From RYN-433 sp036558265 (GTDB lineage: Bacteria; Planctomycetota; Phycisphaerae; Tepidisphaerales; Tepidisphaeraceae): DNA of 16,407 bases. Position 1 is the stretch's first letter, and every line of letters starts with the position of its first letter. The stretch lies in assembly GCA_036558265.1 (NCBI GenBank), contig DATBFY010000761.1:1-16407 (forward strand), given 5' to 3'. A program made the position numbers and the translations under genes. The notes beneath the pieces were generated by a model. It saw nothing but the letters and a program-made list of their open reading frames with translations. It did no database searches and had not been told where the DNA came from. Of this stretch, positions 1 through 11,145 are shown one piece after another.

Positions 1-1496
1 GGTTCGTCGATCGATCGCGATACGCCGTGCGCCTGGGCGACCAGGTCGGGGCTGGCGTCGACGCTGCGGAGTGTGGGCGGGTGGTTGAGCACCTGGGCGG
101 CGAGGGCGAAGGTCTCGTTCTTCATCCCGCCGTCGGAGTAGCGGTAGACCTCCAGGGTGTAGTTGCCGCTGGACTTGACCGTGTAGGAGAGCTCCTCGAG
201 GTTGTCGACGTCGCTGTCGCTGGCGAGGAAGTTGCGGCCGTCCTTTGCGAGGGTGAGGACGAAGTCGGCGAGGGGGACGGCTTCGAAGAAGCGGTCGCCG
301 GCGTCCACGACGCCGTCGCCGTCGTCCTTGCGGCCGACGTGGCGATCCCAGACCAGCGTGGTGTCGAGGCGCTGGCCGGCGTTCAGGTGGCCGAGGTTGA
401 GGACGTAGGACTTGCGTCGCTTGAGTGAGGTGAAGACCCAGTTGGCGACGGCGGTCGAGGCGTCGCGGGCCTTGGAGTAGAGGTGATAGGCGCCCATGGC
501 GTTGATGCGGCCGGCGCCCTGCTCGGGGTCGAGCGGCTCGTCGATGGTGATGCGTCCCTTCTTGTCACTGACCTGGTGCCGGGGCGCCCAGGCGGTGCCG
601 TCGCTGTCGTAGACCTTGGTGGCCGACGTCATCGCGATCGCCTTGAGGAGTCGCGGGTCGGTTGGGAGGTTGAAATCCTGCCCGTAACCGACCATCTGCG
701 CGAGCACGCCTCCGATGACGGGGGTTGCGAAGCTGGTCCCGGATCCGAGGGCGAACTCGCTGGCGCGTTCCCAATCGGCGGCGGCCAGTTGGACGGACTG
801 CCCGGGCGCGACGATGTCGGGCTTGGTGCGGCGGTCGGAGCGCAGGGCGAAGTTGGAGAAGGAGGAAACCGTGTCGTAGCGCGACGGGGCGAGGGCGCCG
901 ATGCTGTAAGCGTTGTAAGCGCCGGCGGGGACCTGGGCGACGGCGCTGTCGTCGTCGTTGCCCGCGGCGGTGACGATCGACGCGCCGTAGTTCTCGCTGG
1001 CGTAGTCGCACATGAGGTTGAACTTGTCGGTCAGCGGGCCATCGCCCAGGTTGTTGCCGAACGACATGTTCAGGACCTTGGCCCCGAGGTTCAGGCTATA
1101 GAAGAGCCCGTTGCCGGCCATGCGGTCATCGGTGTAGTCCTTGGAGGTAATGACGCGGGCGTTGATGATGCCGGCCTTGGGGACCAGTCCGGTGTATCCG
1201 TCGGCGTGGCCGACGTAGAGGCTTGCCAGGCCCGTGGCGTGGCCGACGCCGGTTCGATCGTCGTCGGTGGTGCCCGAGCCGGAGAAGTCGCGGGCGGCGA
1301 CGACCGAGCCTCGGATGGCGGGGTGATTGGCATCGATCCCGCCGTCAAGGATGCCGATCAGGACGTGGCGGCCGCGTCCCAGGTAGCTGCGGGAAGTGTC
1401 GCCGCTCACCGAGCTTAGGTCATTCTGCGGCACGGCGCGCGCCGCCGCGGCGGGAAGGAACAGGACACCGACGATACCGACTGAACGCAGTTTCAC
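1..1496 (-). CDS. Secreted subtilisin-like serine protease (S8 family), 3' end cut by window edge
   Basis: About 498 residues are visible; the gene continues past position 1. It starts at a GTG (1494-1496) with AAGG 9-10 bases upstream. An N-terminal signal peptide (hydrophobic to about residue 20, Ala-rich, likely cut after ARA) indicates export. The catalytic triad of S8 peptidases is present: Asp51 in ILDGGID, His86 in VGHATG, and Ser255 in GSGTSFATP, with the oxyanion Asn180 in TAAGND. The peptidase domain covers about residues 40-345. The remaining roughly 150 residues look like a beta-rich C-terminal domain, of the pre-peptidase C-terminal kind, containing a DDGDGVVDAGD segment that resembles a calcium-binding loop. 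The His motif is unusual: GHATG instead of GHGTH, so the second His is absent. The gene is divergent from the dockerin/PEP-CTERM gene. Substrate is unknown. Family assignment is firm; the exact C-terminal domain is not. Confidence 0.9.
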   Translation of the reverse strand, partial: MKLRSVGIVGVLFLPAAAARAVPQNDLSSVSGDTSRSYLGRGRHVLIGILDGGIDANHPAIRGSVVAARDFSGSGTTDDDRTGVGHATGLASLYVGHADGYTGLVPKAGIINARVITSKDYTDDRMAGNGLFYSLNLGAKVLNMSFGNNLGDGPLTDKFNLMCDYASENYGASIVTAAGNDDDSAVAQVPAGAYNAYSIGALAPSRYDTVSSFSNFALRSDRRTKPDIVAPGQSVQLAAADWERASEFALGSGTSFATPVIGGVLAQMVGYGQDFNLPTDPRLLKAIAMTSATKVYDSDGTAWAPRHQVSDKKGRITIDEPLDPEQGAGRINAMGAYHLYSKARDASTAVANWVFTSLKRRKSYVLNLGHLNAGQRLDTTLVWDRHVGRKDDGDGVVDAGDRFFEAVPLADFVLTLAKDGRNFLASDSDVDNLEELSYTVKSSGNYTLEVYRYSDGGMKNETFALAAQVLNHPPTLRSVDASPDLVAQAHGVSRSIDE

Positions 1497-1811
1497 GGGG
1501 AACACACCTTGAACGTGGACGCCACTCCAAAGGGCGGGACAGAGAACTCAGACACAATAGGGTCGGGGTGAGACAGACGACAGCCCCGAAAGTCCTGTTT
1601 CGGCGGAAATTCCGGAATGTGGGGGGACTGTAATGTGTCCTACTACAGGTTGCCCGGATTAACGTCGCCAGGTCCGAAAAAGTTCTTGCCATCGCGCCGG
1701 TGCGGGTTATCGTACTGCTCCGGGTATCGCGGAGGGTGAACGCTGCCCGCTAAAGAGGAGAAGGCGCGCGCGTTCACTTGACGAGGGCTAATTCGTTTCG
1801 TTGGAACCAGG
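1497..1811. other. Divergent intergenic region between the protease and the dockerin protein
   Basis: This 315-bp region must hold both promoters and 5' leaders. It contains a 14-base word shared with the aldehyde dehydrogenase upstream region (1558-1571), an inverted repeat CGAAA/TTTCG with a 6-base loop (1587-1602) and a perfect 10-bp palindrome ATTCCGGAAT (1609-1618). A TTGACG hexamer at 1778-1783 could be a -35 box but has no good -10 partner 17 bases on. The only Shine-Dalgarno-like stretch, AGAGGAGAAGG near 1754-1764, is too far from the ATG at 1812 to serve it. A short minus-strand open frame crosses the region but has no recognisable domain, and I do not call it. Confidence 0.6.
1558..1571. 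repeat. 14-base word, copy 1 (also at 5915-5928)
   Basis: The word tagggtcggggtga lies 62-75 bases upstream of the protease GTG. An identical copy lies 26-39 bases upstream of the aldehyde dehydrogenase ATG. On the minus strand, the coding strand of both genes, both copies read TCACCCCGACCCTA and run into a more AT-rich stretch (TATTGTG or TACATAAC). It may be a shared promoter element, an operator, or the edge of a dispersed repeat. Confidence 0.4.
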
Positions 1812-3836
1812 ATGAGAGCTGCCACGATTTCCAAGTTGGCGGGGGCGGTTGCGTTGTCGTCATTTGCCGGGTTGGCTCAAGCGACCCCGCAGGTGCTTGG
1901 CACGGTTGTGCCCGTTGGGATGGTCGGTGACGCGAACGGCGACGGCATCGCCAACGCGCTGGACCTGTCGATCGTCCAGCAGAACATGAATACGTCCGGC
2001 GGGCGCGCGCAAGGGGATTTCGACGGCAACGGGATCGTGAACAGCAACGATCTGACGCTGCTGAACAACAATTTCGAGCGGCGATTGCCATCAGCATATT
2101 TCGGAAAGGTCGCGGACACGGCCACCACGGTGCCGGGCGCCGGTGGCACGTTCGTGCGGCTGAACGCGCCGGTGGTGGATCGCGCGGGGAACCTGGGATT
2201 CCTGGGCATCGGACAGGGCAACTACGGGATCTACGGCTGGTCGGGCGGCGTGCTGACGCGCGTCGCGGATAACAACACGCCGGTGCCCAGCGGCACCGGA
2301 AACTTCGTCAACTTCGGGCAACCGTCGATCGCGGGGGGACGACTGGCGTTCCAGGCCGTCGGCACGAGCCAGGAGGGGATCTACAGCTACGCGGCCGGCT
2401 CGCTGACCAAGGTGGTGAACAAGCTGACCGCGCGTCCCGAGGGTGGGGTGTTCACGTCGTTCGGCGATCCGACGCTGCAGGACAGCGCATTCGCGTTCGT
2501 CGGCTCGGCGGGGGACAACATGAGCGCGTACACGCTGAACGGGTCGGTGGTCACGCCGGTGGTCAACACGTCGACGCCGATCCCCGGCGGGACGGGGACG
2601 TTCACGGCGATCGACAATCCGATCAGCGACGGCAGCAATTACTTCTTCGTCGGCCACGGCATTGGGCAATTCGGCATTTACAAGAAGAGCGGCAGCGCGG
2701 TGACCGCGCTGCTGGATAAGAACACGACGGTCCCGGGGACGGCGGCCAAGTTCACATCGATCGCGAACCTGTCGCAGGACGGCCCGAACGTGTCGTTCAC
2801 CGGCGTGTTCGCGGGGACATCGGGCGTGTTCGGCCTGACCGGATCGGACCTGCAGAAGGTCGCCGACACCACCACGATGGTGCCCGGCGACCAGGGCAGT
2901 CACTTCACGAATTTCGGGGTGTCGTCGATCGGCGGGCCGTCGGTCGCGTTCGTCGGTTATGACGAGAAGTCCAGGCCAGGCATCTACGCATGGATCGGTG
3001 GGGAGCTCAATCGCGTGATCGATTCGAGCGTGACGCTGGGCGGGAAGATCATCTCCGACCTCGACCTGTCGCGCAGCGCGGTCAACGGCAATCGCGTGAC
3101 GTTCCAGGCGCGCTTTACGGACGGGAGCTCGGCGTTGTTTTCGGCGTCCCTGCTGGCGAGCCGGGTGCCGGGCGACGTCAATAACGACGGGGTGGTCAAC
3201 TCGGCCGACTTCGCGATCGTCCAGAAGAACCTTGGCCTGTCGGGCGGTCGCGCCAGCGGCGACCTCAACGGCGACGGCGTGGTCGATTTCCACGACTACC
3301 AGATCCTGGAGCGCACGTTCGGCAAGACCGGCGTCGCGCCGCTGCTGGGCGACGCCGACGGCGACCGCAAGGTGGATGCGGCGGATCTGGCGATCCTGCT
3401 CTCGAACCTGGGCAAGTACGGCTCGATCGCGCAGGGCGACTTCAACGGCAACGGGCGGATCGATTTCGGGGATTACCAGGCGGTGGAAGCGGCATTCGGG
3501 AAATCGGCGGCGGCGTACATGCCGTTCGGCTCGGGAATCATCCCGCTTCAGGGTGACACCAACGGTGACGGCCGGATCGATGCGAGCGACCTGAGCAACC
3601 TGCTGGCGAACCTGGGCAACTACGGCTCGCCGTGGCAGGGGGACGTTAATGGGGACGGGAAGGTGGATTTCAAGGACTTCCAGTTGTTCGAACTGGCGTA
3701 CTCCGGGGCGGTGGGGCTGTCGGCGGACGTGCCATTGCCGGGGGCGGTGCTGGCGCCTGAGCCGACGGGAGTCTTGGCGCTGTTCGCGGGGGCGATGCTG
3801 CTGGGGCGGCGGCGGGGCCGAGGCGCGGCCCGCTGA
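1812..3836 (+). CDS. Exported dockerin/seven-bladed propeller protein with PEP-CTERM sorting tail
   Basis: 674 residues. A signal peptide (residues 1 to about 24, ending AQA) is followed by a dockerin-like pair of calcium loops (about 40-88: DANGDGIANALD and DFDGNGIVNSND). Residues 97-450 hold seven repeats of about 50 residues following a pattern like KVAD-T-xVPGG-G-F--F ... VAFxGxGxxGIYxxxGGxL, which resembles the DUF7453-type beta-propeller. Three more dockerin pairs start near residues 455, 514 and 582, each with two DxNxDGxxxxxD-type loops. The tail has PEP at 649-651, a hydrophobic segment (GVLALFAGAMLLG) and an Arg-rich end: the exosortase-recognised PEP-CTERM signal. The protein is probably surface-exposed or extracellular; the ligand is unknown. 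ATG 1812 is the only start giving a signal peptide, since an in-frame stop lies at 1779-1781. The Shine-Dalgarno match is weak. Confidence 0.9.
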   Translation: MRAATISKLAGAVALSSFAGLAQATPQVLGTVVPVGMVGDANGDGIANALDLSIVQQNMNTSGGRAQGDFDGNGIVNSNDLTLLNNNFERRLPSAYFGKVADTATTVPGAGGTFVRLNAPVVDRAGNLGFLGIGQGNYGIYGWSGGVLTRVADNNTPVPSGTGNFVNFGQPSIAGGRLAFQAVGTSQEGIYSYAAGSLTKVVNKLTARPEGGVFTSFGDPTLQDSAFAFVGSAGDNMSAYTLNGSVVTPVVNTSTPIPGGTGTFTAIDNPISDGSNYFFVGHGIGQFGIYKKSGSAVTALLDKNTTVPGTAAKFTSIANLSQDGPNVSFTGVFAGTSGVFGLTGSDLQKVADTTTMVPGDQGSHFTNFGVSSIGGPSVAFVGYDEKSRPGIYAWIGGELNRVIDSSVTLGGKIISDLDLSRSAVNGNRVTFQARFTDGSSALFSASLLASRVPGDVNNDGVVNSADFAIVQKNLGLSGGRASGDLNGDGVVDFHDYQILERTFGKTGVAPLLGDADGDRKVDAADLAILLSNLGKYGSIAQGDFNGNGRIDFGDYQAVEAAFGKSAAAYMPFGSGIIPLQGDTNGDGRIDASDLSNLLANLGNYGSPWQGDVNGDGKVDFKDFQLFELAYSGAVGLSADVPLPGAVLAPEPTGVLALFAGAMLLGRRRGRGAAR

Positions 3837-3860
3837 TCTTTGTTTTGTTTCCCCCTGATC

Positions 3861-3905
3861 AAAAAAACATCGGGGACGCCAAACACGCGTTCGGCATCCC
3901 CGATG
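3861..3905 (-). terminator. Rho-independent terminator for the leftward small membrane gene
   Basis: Two 13-base arms (3868-3880 and 3893-3905) pair with one mismatch around a 12-base loop. The arms begin CATCGGGGA and end TCCCCGATG. A run of seven A (3861-3867) on the plus strand becomes a U-tract directly after the stem in minus-strand RNA, so the terminator faces leftward transcription from the gene ending at 3984. The stem starts 32 bases after the stop of the rightward dockerin gene and may also help to end that transcript, but there is no T-run on that side. Confidence 0.85.
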
Positions 3906-3983
3906 ACCTAAAGCACACATTCCTAACGGGCGAGGGCGCGGACCGTTGGTAGACGCGCCATCGGGCGCATGCGGACGGGAGAT

Positions 3984-4250
3984 TCACGTGATCACCGGAT
4001 GGCCAGCGCCTCGAGGGTGGACGCTGGGACGTTTAACGATGTAGTAAATGATCGCGCCCAACAGATGGAGGAAGCAGACCACCAGGAACCACAAGAGCTT
4101 ATCGACTGGCGGCATATCGCTGACCAGGACGTCGATCAACATCCAGATCCAAAAGATGCTGGCGAGGATGGCCAGGATCCAGAAGAAGAGGATCAGCCCG
4201 CCCGCGGCGAACAGCGGGGCGGACTGGGCGAGAGACAGGGCGAGATGCAT
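3984..4250 (-). CDS. Small membrane protein with PLDc_N (phospholipase D-nuclease N-terminal) domain
   Basis: 88 residues from the ATG at 4248-4250. An upstream in-frame ATG (4271) would add seven residues but has no ribosome binding site, whereas AGGAGG sits 5 bases before the chosen ATG. Two hydrophobic helices flank a short loop: LILFFWILAILASIFWIWML, then LLWFLVVCFLHLLGAIIYYI, followed by VKRP. The pattern WMLIDVL ... DKLLWFLVV ... LLGAIIYYIVKRP is that of the PLDc_N family (PF13396), small two-helix proteins found alone or at the N-terminus of cardiolipin synthases. No phospholipase HKD motif is present, so no enzymatic role is implied. It lies 103 bp downstream of the aldehyde dehydrogenase in the same direction and may share its transcript. 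Confidence 0.85.
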   Translation of the reverse strand: MHLALSLAQSAPLFAAGGLILFFWILAILASIFWIWMLIDVLVSDMPPVDKLLWFLVVCFLHLLGAIIYYIVKRPSVHPRGAGHPVIT

Positions 4251-4255
4251 CGCGG

Positions 4256-4281
4256 CCTCCTGTAAGGACATTCACAGGAGG
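4256..4281 (-). promoter_or_regulatory. Hairpin that can mask the Shine-Dalgarno site of the PLDc_N gene
   Basis: On the minus strand, CCTCCTGT (4274-4281) pairs perfectly over 8 bp with ACAGGAGG (4256-4263) across a 10-base loop. The second arm contains the AGGAGG used for translation of the gene starting at 4250. The first arm equals the anti-Shine-Dalgarno core. The alternative upstream ATG (4271) lies in the loop. The structure is seen directly; a regulatory role is inference. Confidence 0.6.
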
Positions 4282-4353
4282 AAATGCAACGGGCGTGCCG
4301 CCAAGGGAGCCCAACCGGAGCGGTCCAGCGATCTTTGCGGTTGCTCGAAACTC

Positions 4354-5889
4354 TTACATCGCCACCGTCACCGTCTTGATCTCGGTGTAGTTGCGCAGGG
4401 CGTACTCGCCCAGCTCGCGGCCGATGCCGCTCATCTTGAAGCCGCCGAAGGGGGCGGCGGCGTCGAAGACGTCGTAGCAGTTGACCCAGACGGTGCCGGC
4501 CTTGAGCTCGGCGGCCAGGCGGTGGGCCTTGCCGATGTCGCGGGTCCAGACGGCGGCGGCCAGGCCGTACATCGTCCGGTTGCCGCGCTCGATCACCTCG
4601 TCGATGTCCTTGAAGGGGATGATGCTCATGACCGGGCCGAAGATCTCCTCGCATGCGATCTTCATCTCGTCCTTGACGTCGCCGAAGACGGTCGGCTCGA
4701 CGAAGTATCCCTCCTTGCCCACGCGCGAGCCGCCGGTGAGCAGCTTGGCGCCGGATTTCCGCCCGGCCTCGATGTAGGACATGATCTTGTCGAACTGTTC
4801 CTGGCTGACCTGGGGGCCCTGAGTAGTCCTGGGGTCGAAGGGGTCGCCGACCTTGGTCTTCTTTACCTTCTTCACCATTTTCTCGACGAACTCGTCGTGG
4901 ACGCGCTGCTCGACGAACAGGCGGCTGCCCGCGCAGCAGCACTGGCCCTGGTTGAAGAAGAGGGCGAAGTGGCTGCCCTCGACGGCCTGATCGAGGTCGC
5001 TGTCGGCGAAGATGATGTTGGGGGACTTTCCGCCCAATTCGAGGGTGACGCGCTTGAGGTTCGTGCGTGCGGCGGCCTGCATGATCAGCTTGCCGACCTC
5101 CGTGCTGCCGGTGAAGGCGACCTTGTCCACGTCAAAGTGTTCGGCCAGGGCGGCGCCGGCGGTCTCGCCGAAACCCGGGACGACGTTGATCACGCCGTCG
5201 GGGATGCCTGCCTCCAACGCCAGCTCGGCGACGCGCAGGGCCGACAGCGGCGTCTGCTCGGCGGGCTTGAGCACGACCGTGCAGCCGGTCGCCAGCGCCG
5301 GGCCCCATTTCCATGCCTGCATCAGCAGCGGGAAGTTCCACGGGATGATCTGCCCGACCACGCCCACCGGCTCGTGCCGCGTATAGCAGAAGTACGGGCC
5401 GTTGATCGGGATCGTCTTGCCCTCGACCTTGTCGGCCCAGCCGGCATAGTAGCGGTAGCAGTCGATGACCAGCGGGAGGTCGGCGGTCATCGAGTCATTG
5501 AGTGGCTTACCGTTGTCCAGCGTCTCGAGCTTGGCGAGCTCATCCTTGTTCTGCTCGATGAGGTCGGCGAGCTTGTAGAGGATGCGGCCGCGCTCGCGGG
5601 CATTCATCCTGCGCCAGGGGCCCTTCTCGAAGGCCTTGCGGGCGGACTTGACGGCCTTGTCGATGTCGGGGGCCTGTCCCTCGGCGACGTGGGCGATGAC
5701 GTCGCCGGTGGCAGGGTTGATCGTCTCGAAGGTTCGGCCACTGGTCGAATCGACCCACTTGCCGTCGATGAGCATCTTGGTCTGGCGGATCTTGACGGGG
5801 AGTTTGGCGGCCATCTTCGCGCCGCCGGTGGAGCGGGAGACGGTCTTGGCGGCATTGCCGTTGGAACCGGTTTTGGTCGAGCTGGCCAT
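4354..5889 (-). CDS. NAD(P)-dependent aldehyde dehydrogenase
   Basis: 511 residues, close to the usual 490-510 of class 1/2 aldehyde dehydrogenases plus a 30-residue Ser/Lys-rich N-terminal extension. It oxidises an aldehyde to the carboxylic acid with NAD(P)+ and should be cytosolic; no signal peptide is seen. Key residues of the family are all present: Asn185 in PWNFP, Lys208 in LKPAEQTP, the cofactor loop FTGSTEVG (259-266), the general base Glu284 in TLELGGKSPN, and the nucleophile Cys318, the middle Cys of FNQGQCCCAGSR. The C-terminal PFGGFKMSGIGRELG segment is also typical. The start ATG at 5889 has GGAGG 7 bases upstream. Sequence alone does not give the substrate; its triple Cys resembles the acetaldehyde/retinal-type enzymes. 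It is divergent from the cyclase-kinase gene. Confidence 0.95.
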   Translation of the reverse strand: MASSTKTGSNGNAAKTVSRSTGGAKMAAKLPVKIRQTKMLIDGKWVDSTSGRTFETINPATGDVIAHVAEGQAPDIDKAVKSARKAFEKGPWRRMNARERGRILYKLADLIEQNKDELAKLETLDNGKPLNDSMTADLPLVIDCYRYYAGWADKVEGKTIPINGPYFCYTRHEPVGVVGQIIPWNFPLLMQAWKWGPALATGCTVVLKPAEQTPLSALRVAELALEAGIPDGVINVVPGFGETAGAALAEHFDVDKVAFTGSTEVGKLIMQAAARTNLKRVTLELGGKSPNIIFADSDLDQAVEGSHFALFFNQGQCCCAGSRLFVEQRVHDEFVEKMVKKVKKTKVGDPFDPRTTQGPQVSQEQFDKIMSYIEAGRKSGAKLLTGGSRVGKEGYFVEPTVFGDVKDEMKIACEEIFGPVMSIIPFKDIDEVIERGNRTMYGLAAAVWTRDIGKAHRLAAELKAGTVWVNCYDVFDAAAPFGGFKMSGIGRELGEYALRNYTEIKTVTVAM

Positions 5890-5913
5890 GGGTGAACCTC
5901 CGTGTGAAGTTAT

Positions 5914-5959
5914 GTAGGGTCGGGGTGAACGTGACGTGGCGGCGCTCCGCCGCGCCTAC
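5914..5959. repeat. Palindromic intergenic element bounded by GTAGG/CCTAC
   Basis: A 46-base stretch begins GTAGG (5914-5918) and ends with its complement CCTAC (5955-5959). It contains a tight GC hairpin GCGGCG-ctc-CGCCGC (5939-5953). Its left part includes the second copy of the 14-base word found at 1558-1571. It looks like a small dispersed palindrome, but only one full copy is in this window. It overlaps the leader and promoter zone of the aldehyde dehydrogenase. Confidence 0.45.
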
Positions 5960-6043
5960 GGATCAGAATCTTACTCCTGTGACGGGAGTAGGGACAAGGG
6001 AGACTGGGGTGAACCCGCTCGACCGCTGCGTCGCGGATTGGAA

Positions 6044-6072
6044 TTGCGGCCCCGGCCGGTGGAGTCGATAAT
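6044..6072 (+). promoter_or_regulatory. Candidate sigma-70-type promoter for the cyclase-kinase gene
   Basis: TTGCGG (6044-6049) and GATAAT (6067-6072) are separated by exactly 17 bases. The -10 matches consensus at 5 of 6 positions, the -35 at only 3 of 6. Transcription would begin about 60 bases before the ATG at 6138. This is a consensus match only. Confidence 0.35.
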
Positions 6073-6137
6073 GCGGGTCGCCCTTTGGCGTTCCTCGGGG
6101 AAAGACGGGGCCGCACGATACGCGGCGCGCGCGCGGT

Positions 6138-10472
<4,335 letters not shown>

Positions 10473-10486
10473 CCAGAACGCGCTTG

Positions 10487-11110
10487 ATGCATTATCCGAA
10501 CCAATCCAACCCCGCGCGCCCGTCCGCAGGTCACGGGCTGGATGACGATTACGTCCTGATGGAGGGGATCGCCCATCGCGACTCGTCCGCCCTGGCCCGC
10601 CTCTACGACCGTCACAATCGCGTTGTCTATACGCTCTGCCTTCGCATCCTGCGCGACCCCGGCATGGCCGAGGACGCCATGATCGACGTCTTCCAGGAAA
10701 TCTGGCAACGAGCCGATCGGTACAACGCCGCACGCGGATCGCCTGTCTCATATTTGCTCACCCTGACCCGCAGCCGAGCCTTGGACCGCGCCCGGATGAA
10801 GGGGGCTAGGCCAGCTATTGCCCTCCACGAGAACCAAGCGGCTCAGTCCCAGGCGGCACCGGTGCCCGATCCTCTCCAATCCGCCATGGATGAAGAGCGC
10901 AGGACCTTGGTCAAACACGCTTTAGAGAAACTCGACCCCAAGTACCGAGAAGTAATGGAGTGCTCCTTTTTTGAAGGGTTGAGTCACACCGAGATCGCCC
11001 TTAAGCTTCAAAAGCCGGTCGGCACGGTGAAAACTTATCTTCGCCGGGGCCTCATCCAACTGAGGGACCTGGTACGTAATCCCGATGAAGGCACCGGGTT
11101 GACCCCCTGA
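10487..11110 (+). CDS. ECF-type RNA polymerase sigma factor
   Basis: 207 residues from the ATG at 10487. The frame extends upstream to a TTG, but that start would overlap the kinase gene and adds no conserved sequence. The later Met at residue 25 would remove the acidic DDDY segment that usually precedes ECF region 2. Region 2 spans about 36-104 (ALARLYDRHNRVVYTL, AEDAMIDVFQEIW, SYLLTLTRSRALDRAR). Region 4 spans about 142-196 (LDPKYREVMECSFFEGLSH, then the helix-turn-helix EIALKLQKPVGTVKTYLRRG). There is no region 1 or 3, as in group IV factors. It lies between the membrane kinase (14-bp gap) and the RskA-like gene (35-bp gap), so it is probably held inactive by the latter at the membrane. 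No clear Shine-Dalgarno is seen. Base composition dips towards AT near 10920-11030. Confidence 0.93.
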   Translation: MHYPNQSNPARPSAGHGLDDDYVLMEGIAHRDSSALARLYDRHNRVVYTLCLRILRDPGMAEDAMIDVFQEIWQRADRYNAARGSPVSYLLTLTRSRALDRARMKGARPAIALHENQAAQSQAAPVPDPLQSAMDEERRTLVKHALEKLDPKYREVMECSFFEGLSHTEIALKLQKPVGTVKTYLRRGLIQLRDLVRNPDEGTGLTP

Positions 11111-11145
11111 CGCCTGACACATCAAACGACGTAGATCGACCAACC

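Noticed and set aside
483..1418. A 311-codon plus-strand frame opposite the protease
   Set aside because: Gly/Val-rich antisense of a protease with complete catalytic motifs.
1778..1806. Promoter for the dockerin gene from the TTGACG at 1778
   Set aside because: The sequence 17 bases on (TTGGAA) is a poor -10 and would start transcription at or inside the coding region.
1643..1834. A 63-codon minus-strand frame in the divergent gap
   Set aside because: It overlaps the start of the dockerin gene, has no ribosome site and no recognisable domain.
2091..3920. A 609-codon minus-strand open frame opposite the dockerin gene
   Set aside because: Arg/Val/His-rich without recognisable motifs, and it would run through the terminator hairpin; it is a composition shadow.
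3955..3968. Small hairpin GCGCC-atcg-GGCGC as a second terminator
   Set aside because: A five-base stem with no U-tract on either side; expected often in GC-rich DNA.
4251..4271. Longer start (ATG 4271) for the PLDc_N gene
   Set aside because: No Shine-Dalgarno precedes it, whereas AGGAGG sits 5 bases before the ATG at 4250; the added seven residues carry no domain sequence.
4048..5895. A 615-codon plus-strand frame across the aldehyde dehydrogenase
   Set aside because: The minus strand encodes a textbook aldehyde dehydrogenase with all catalytic residues; the plus frame has no domain.
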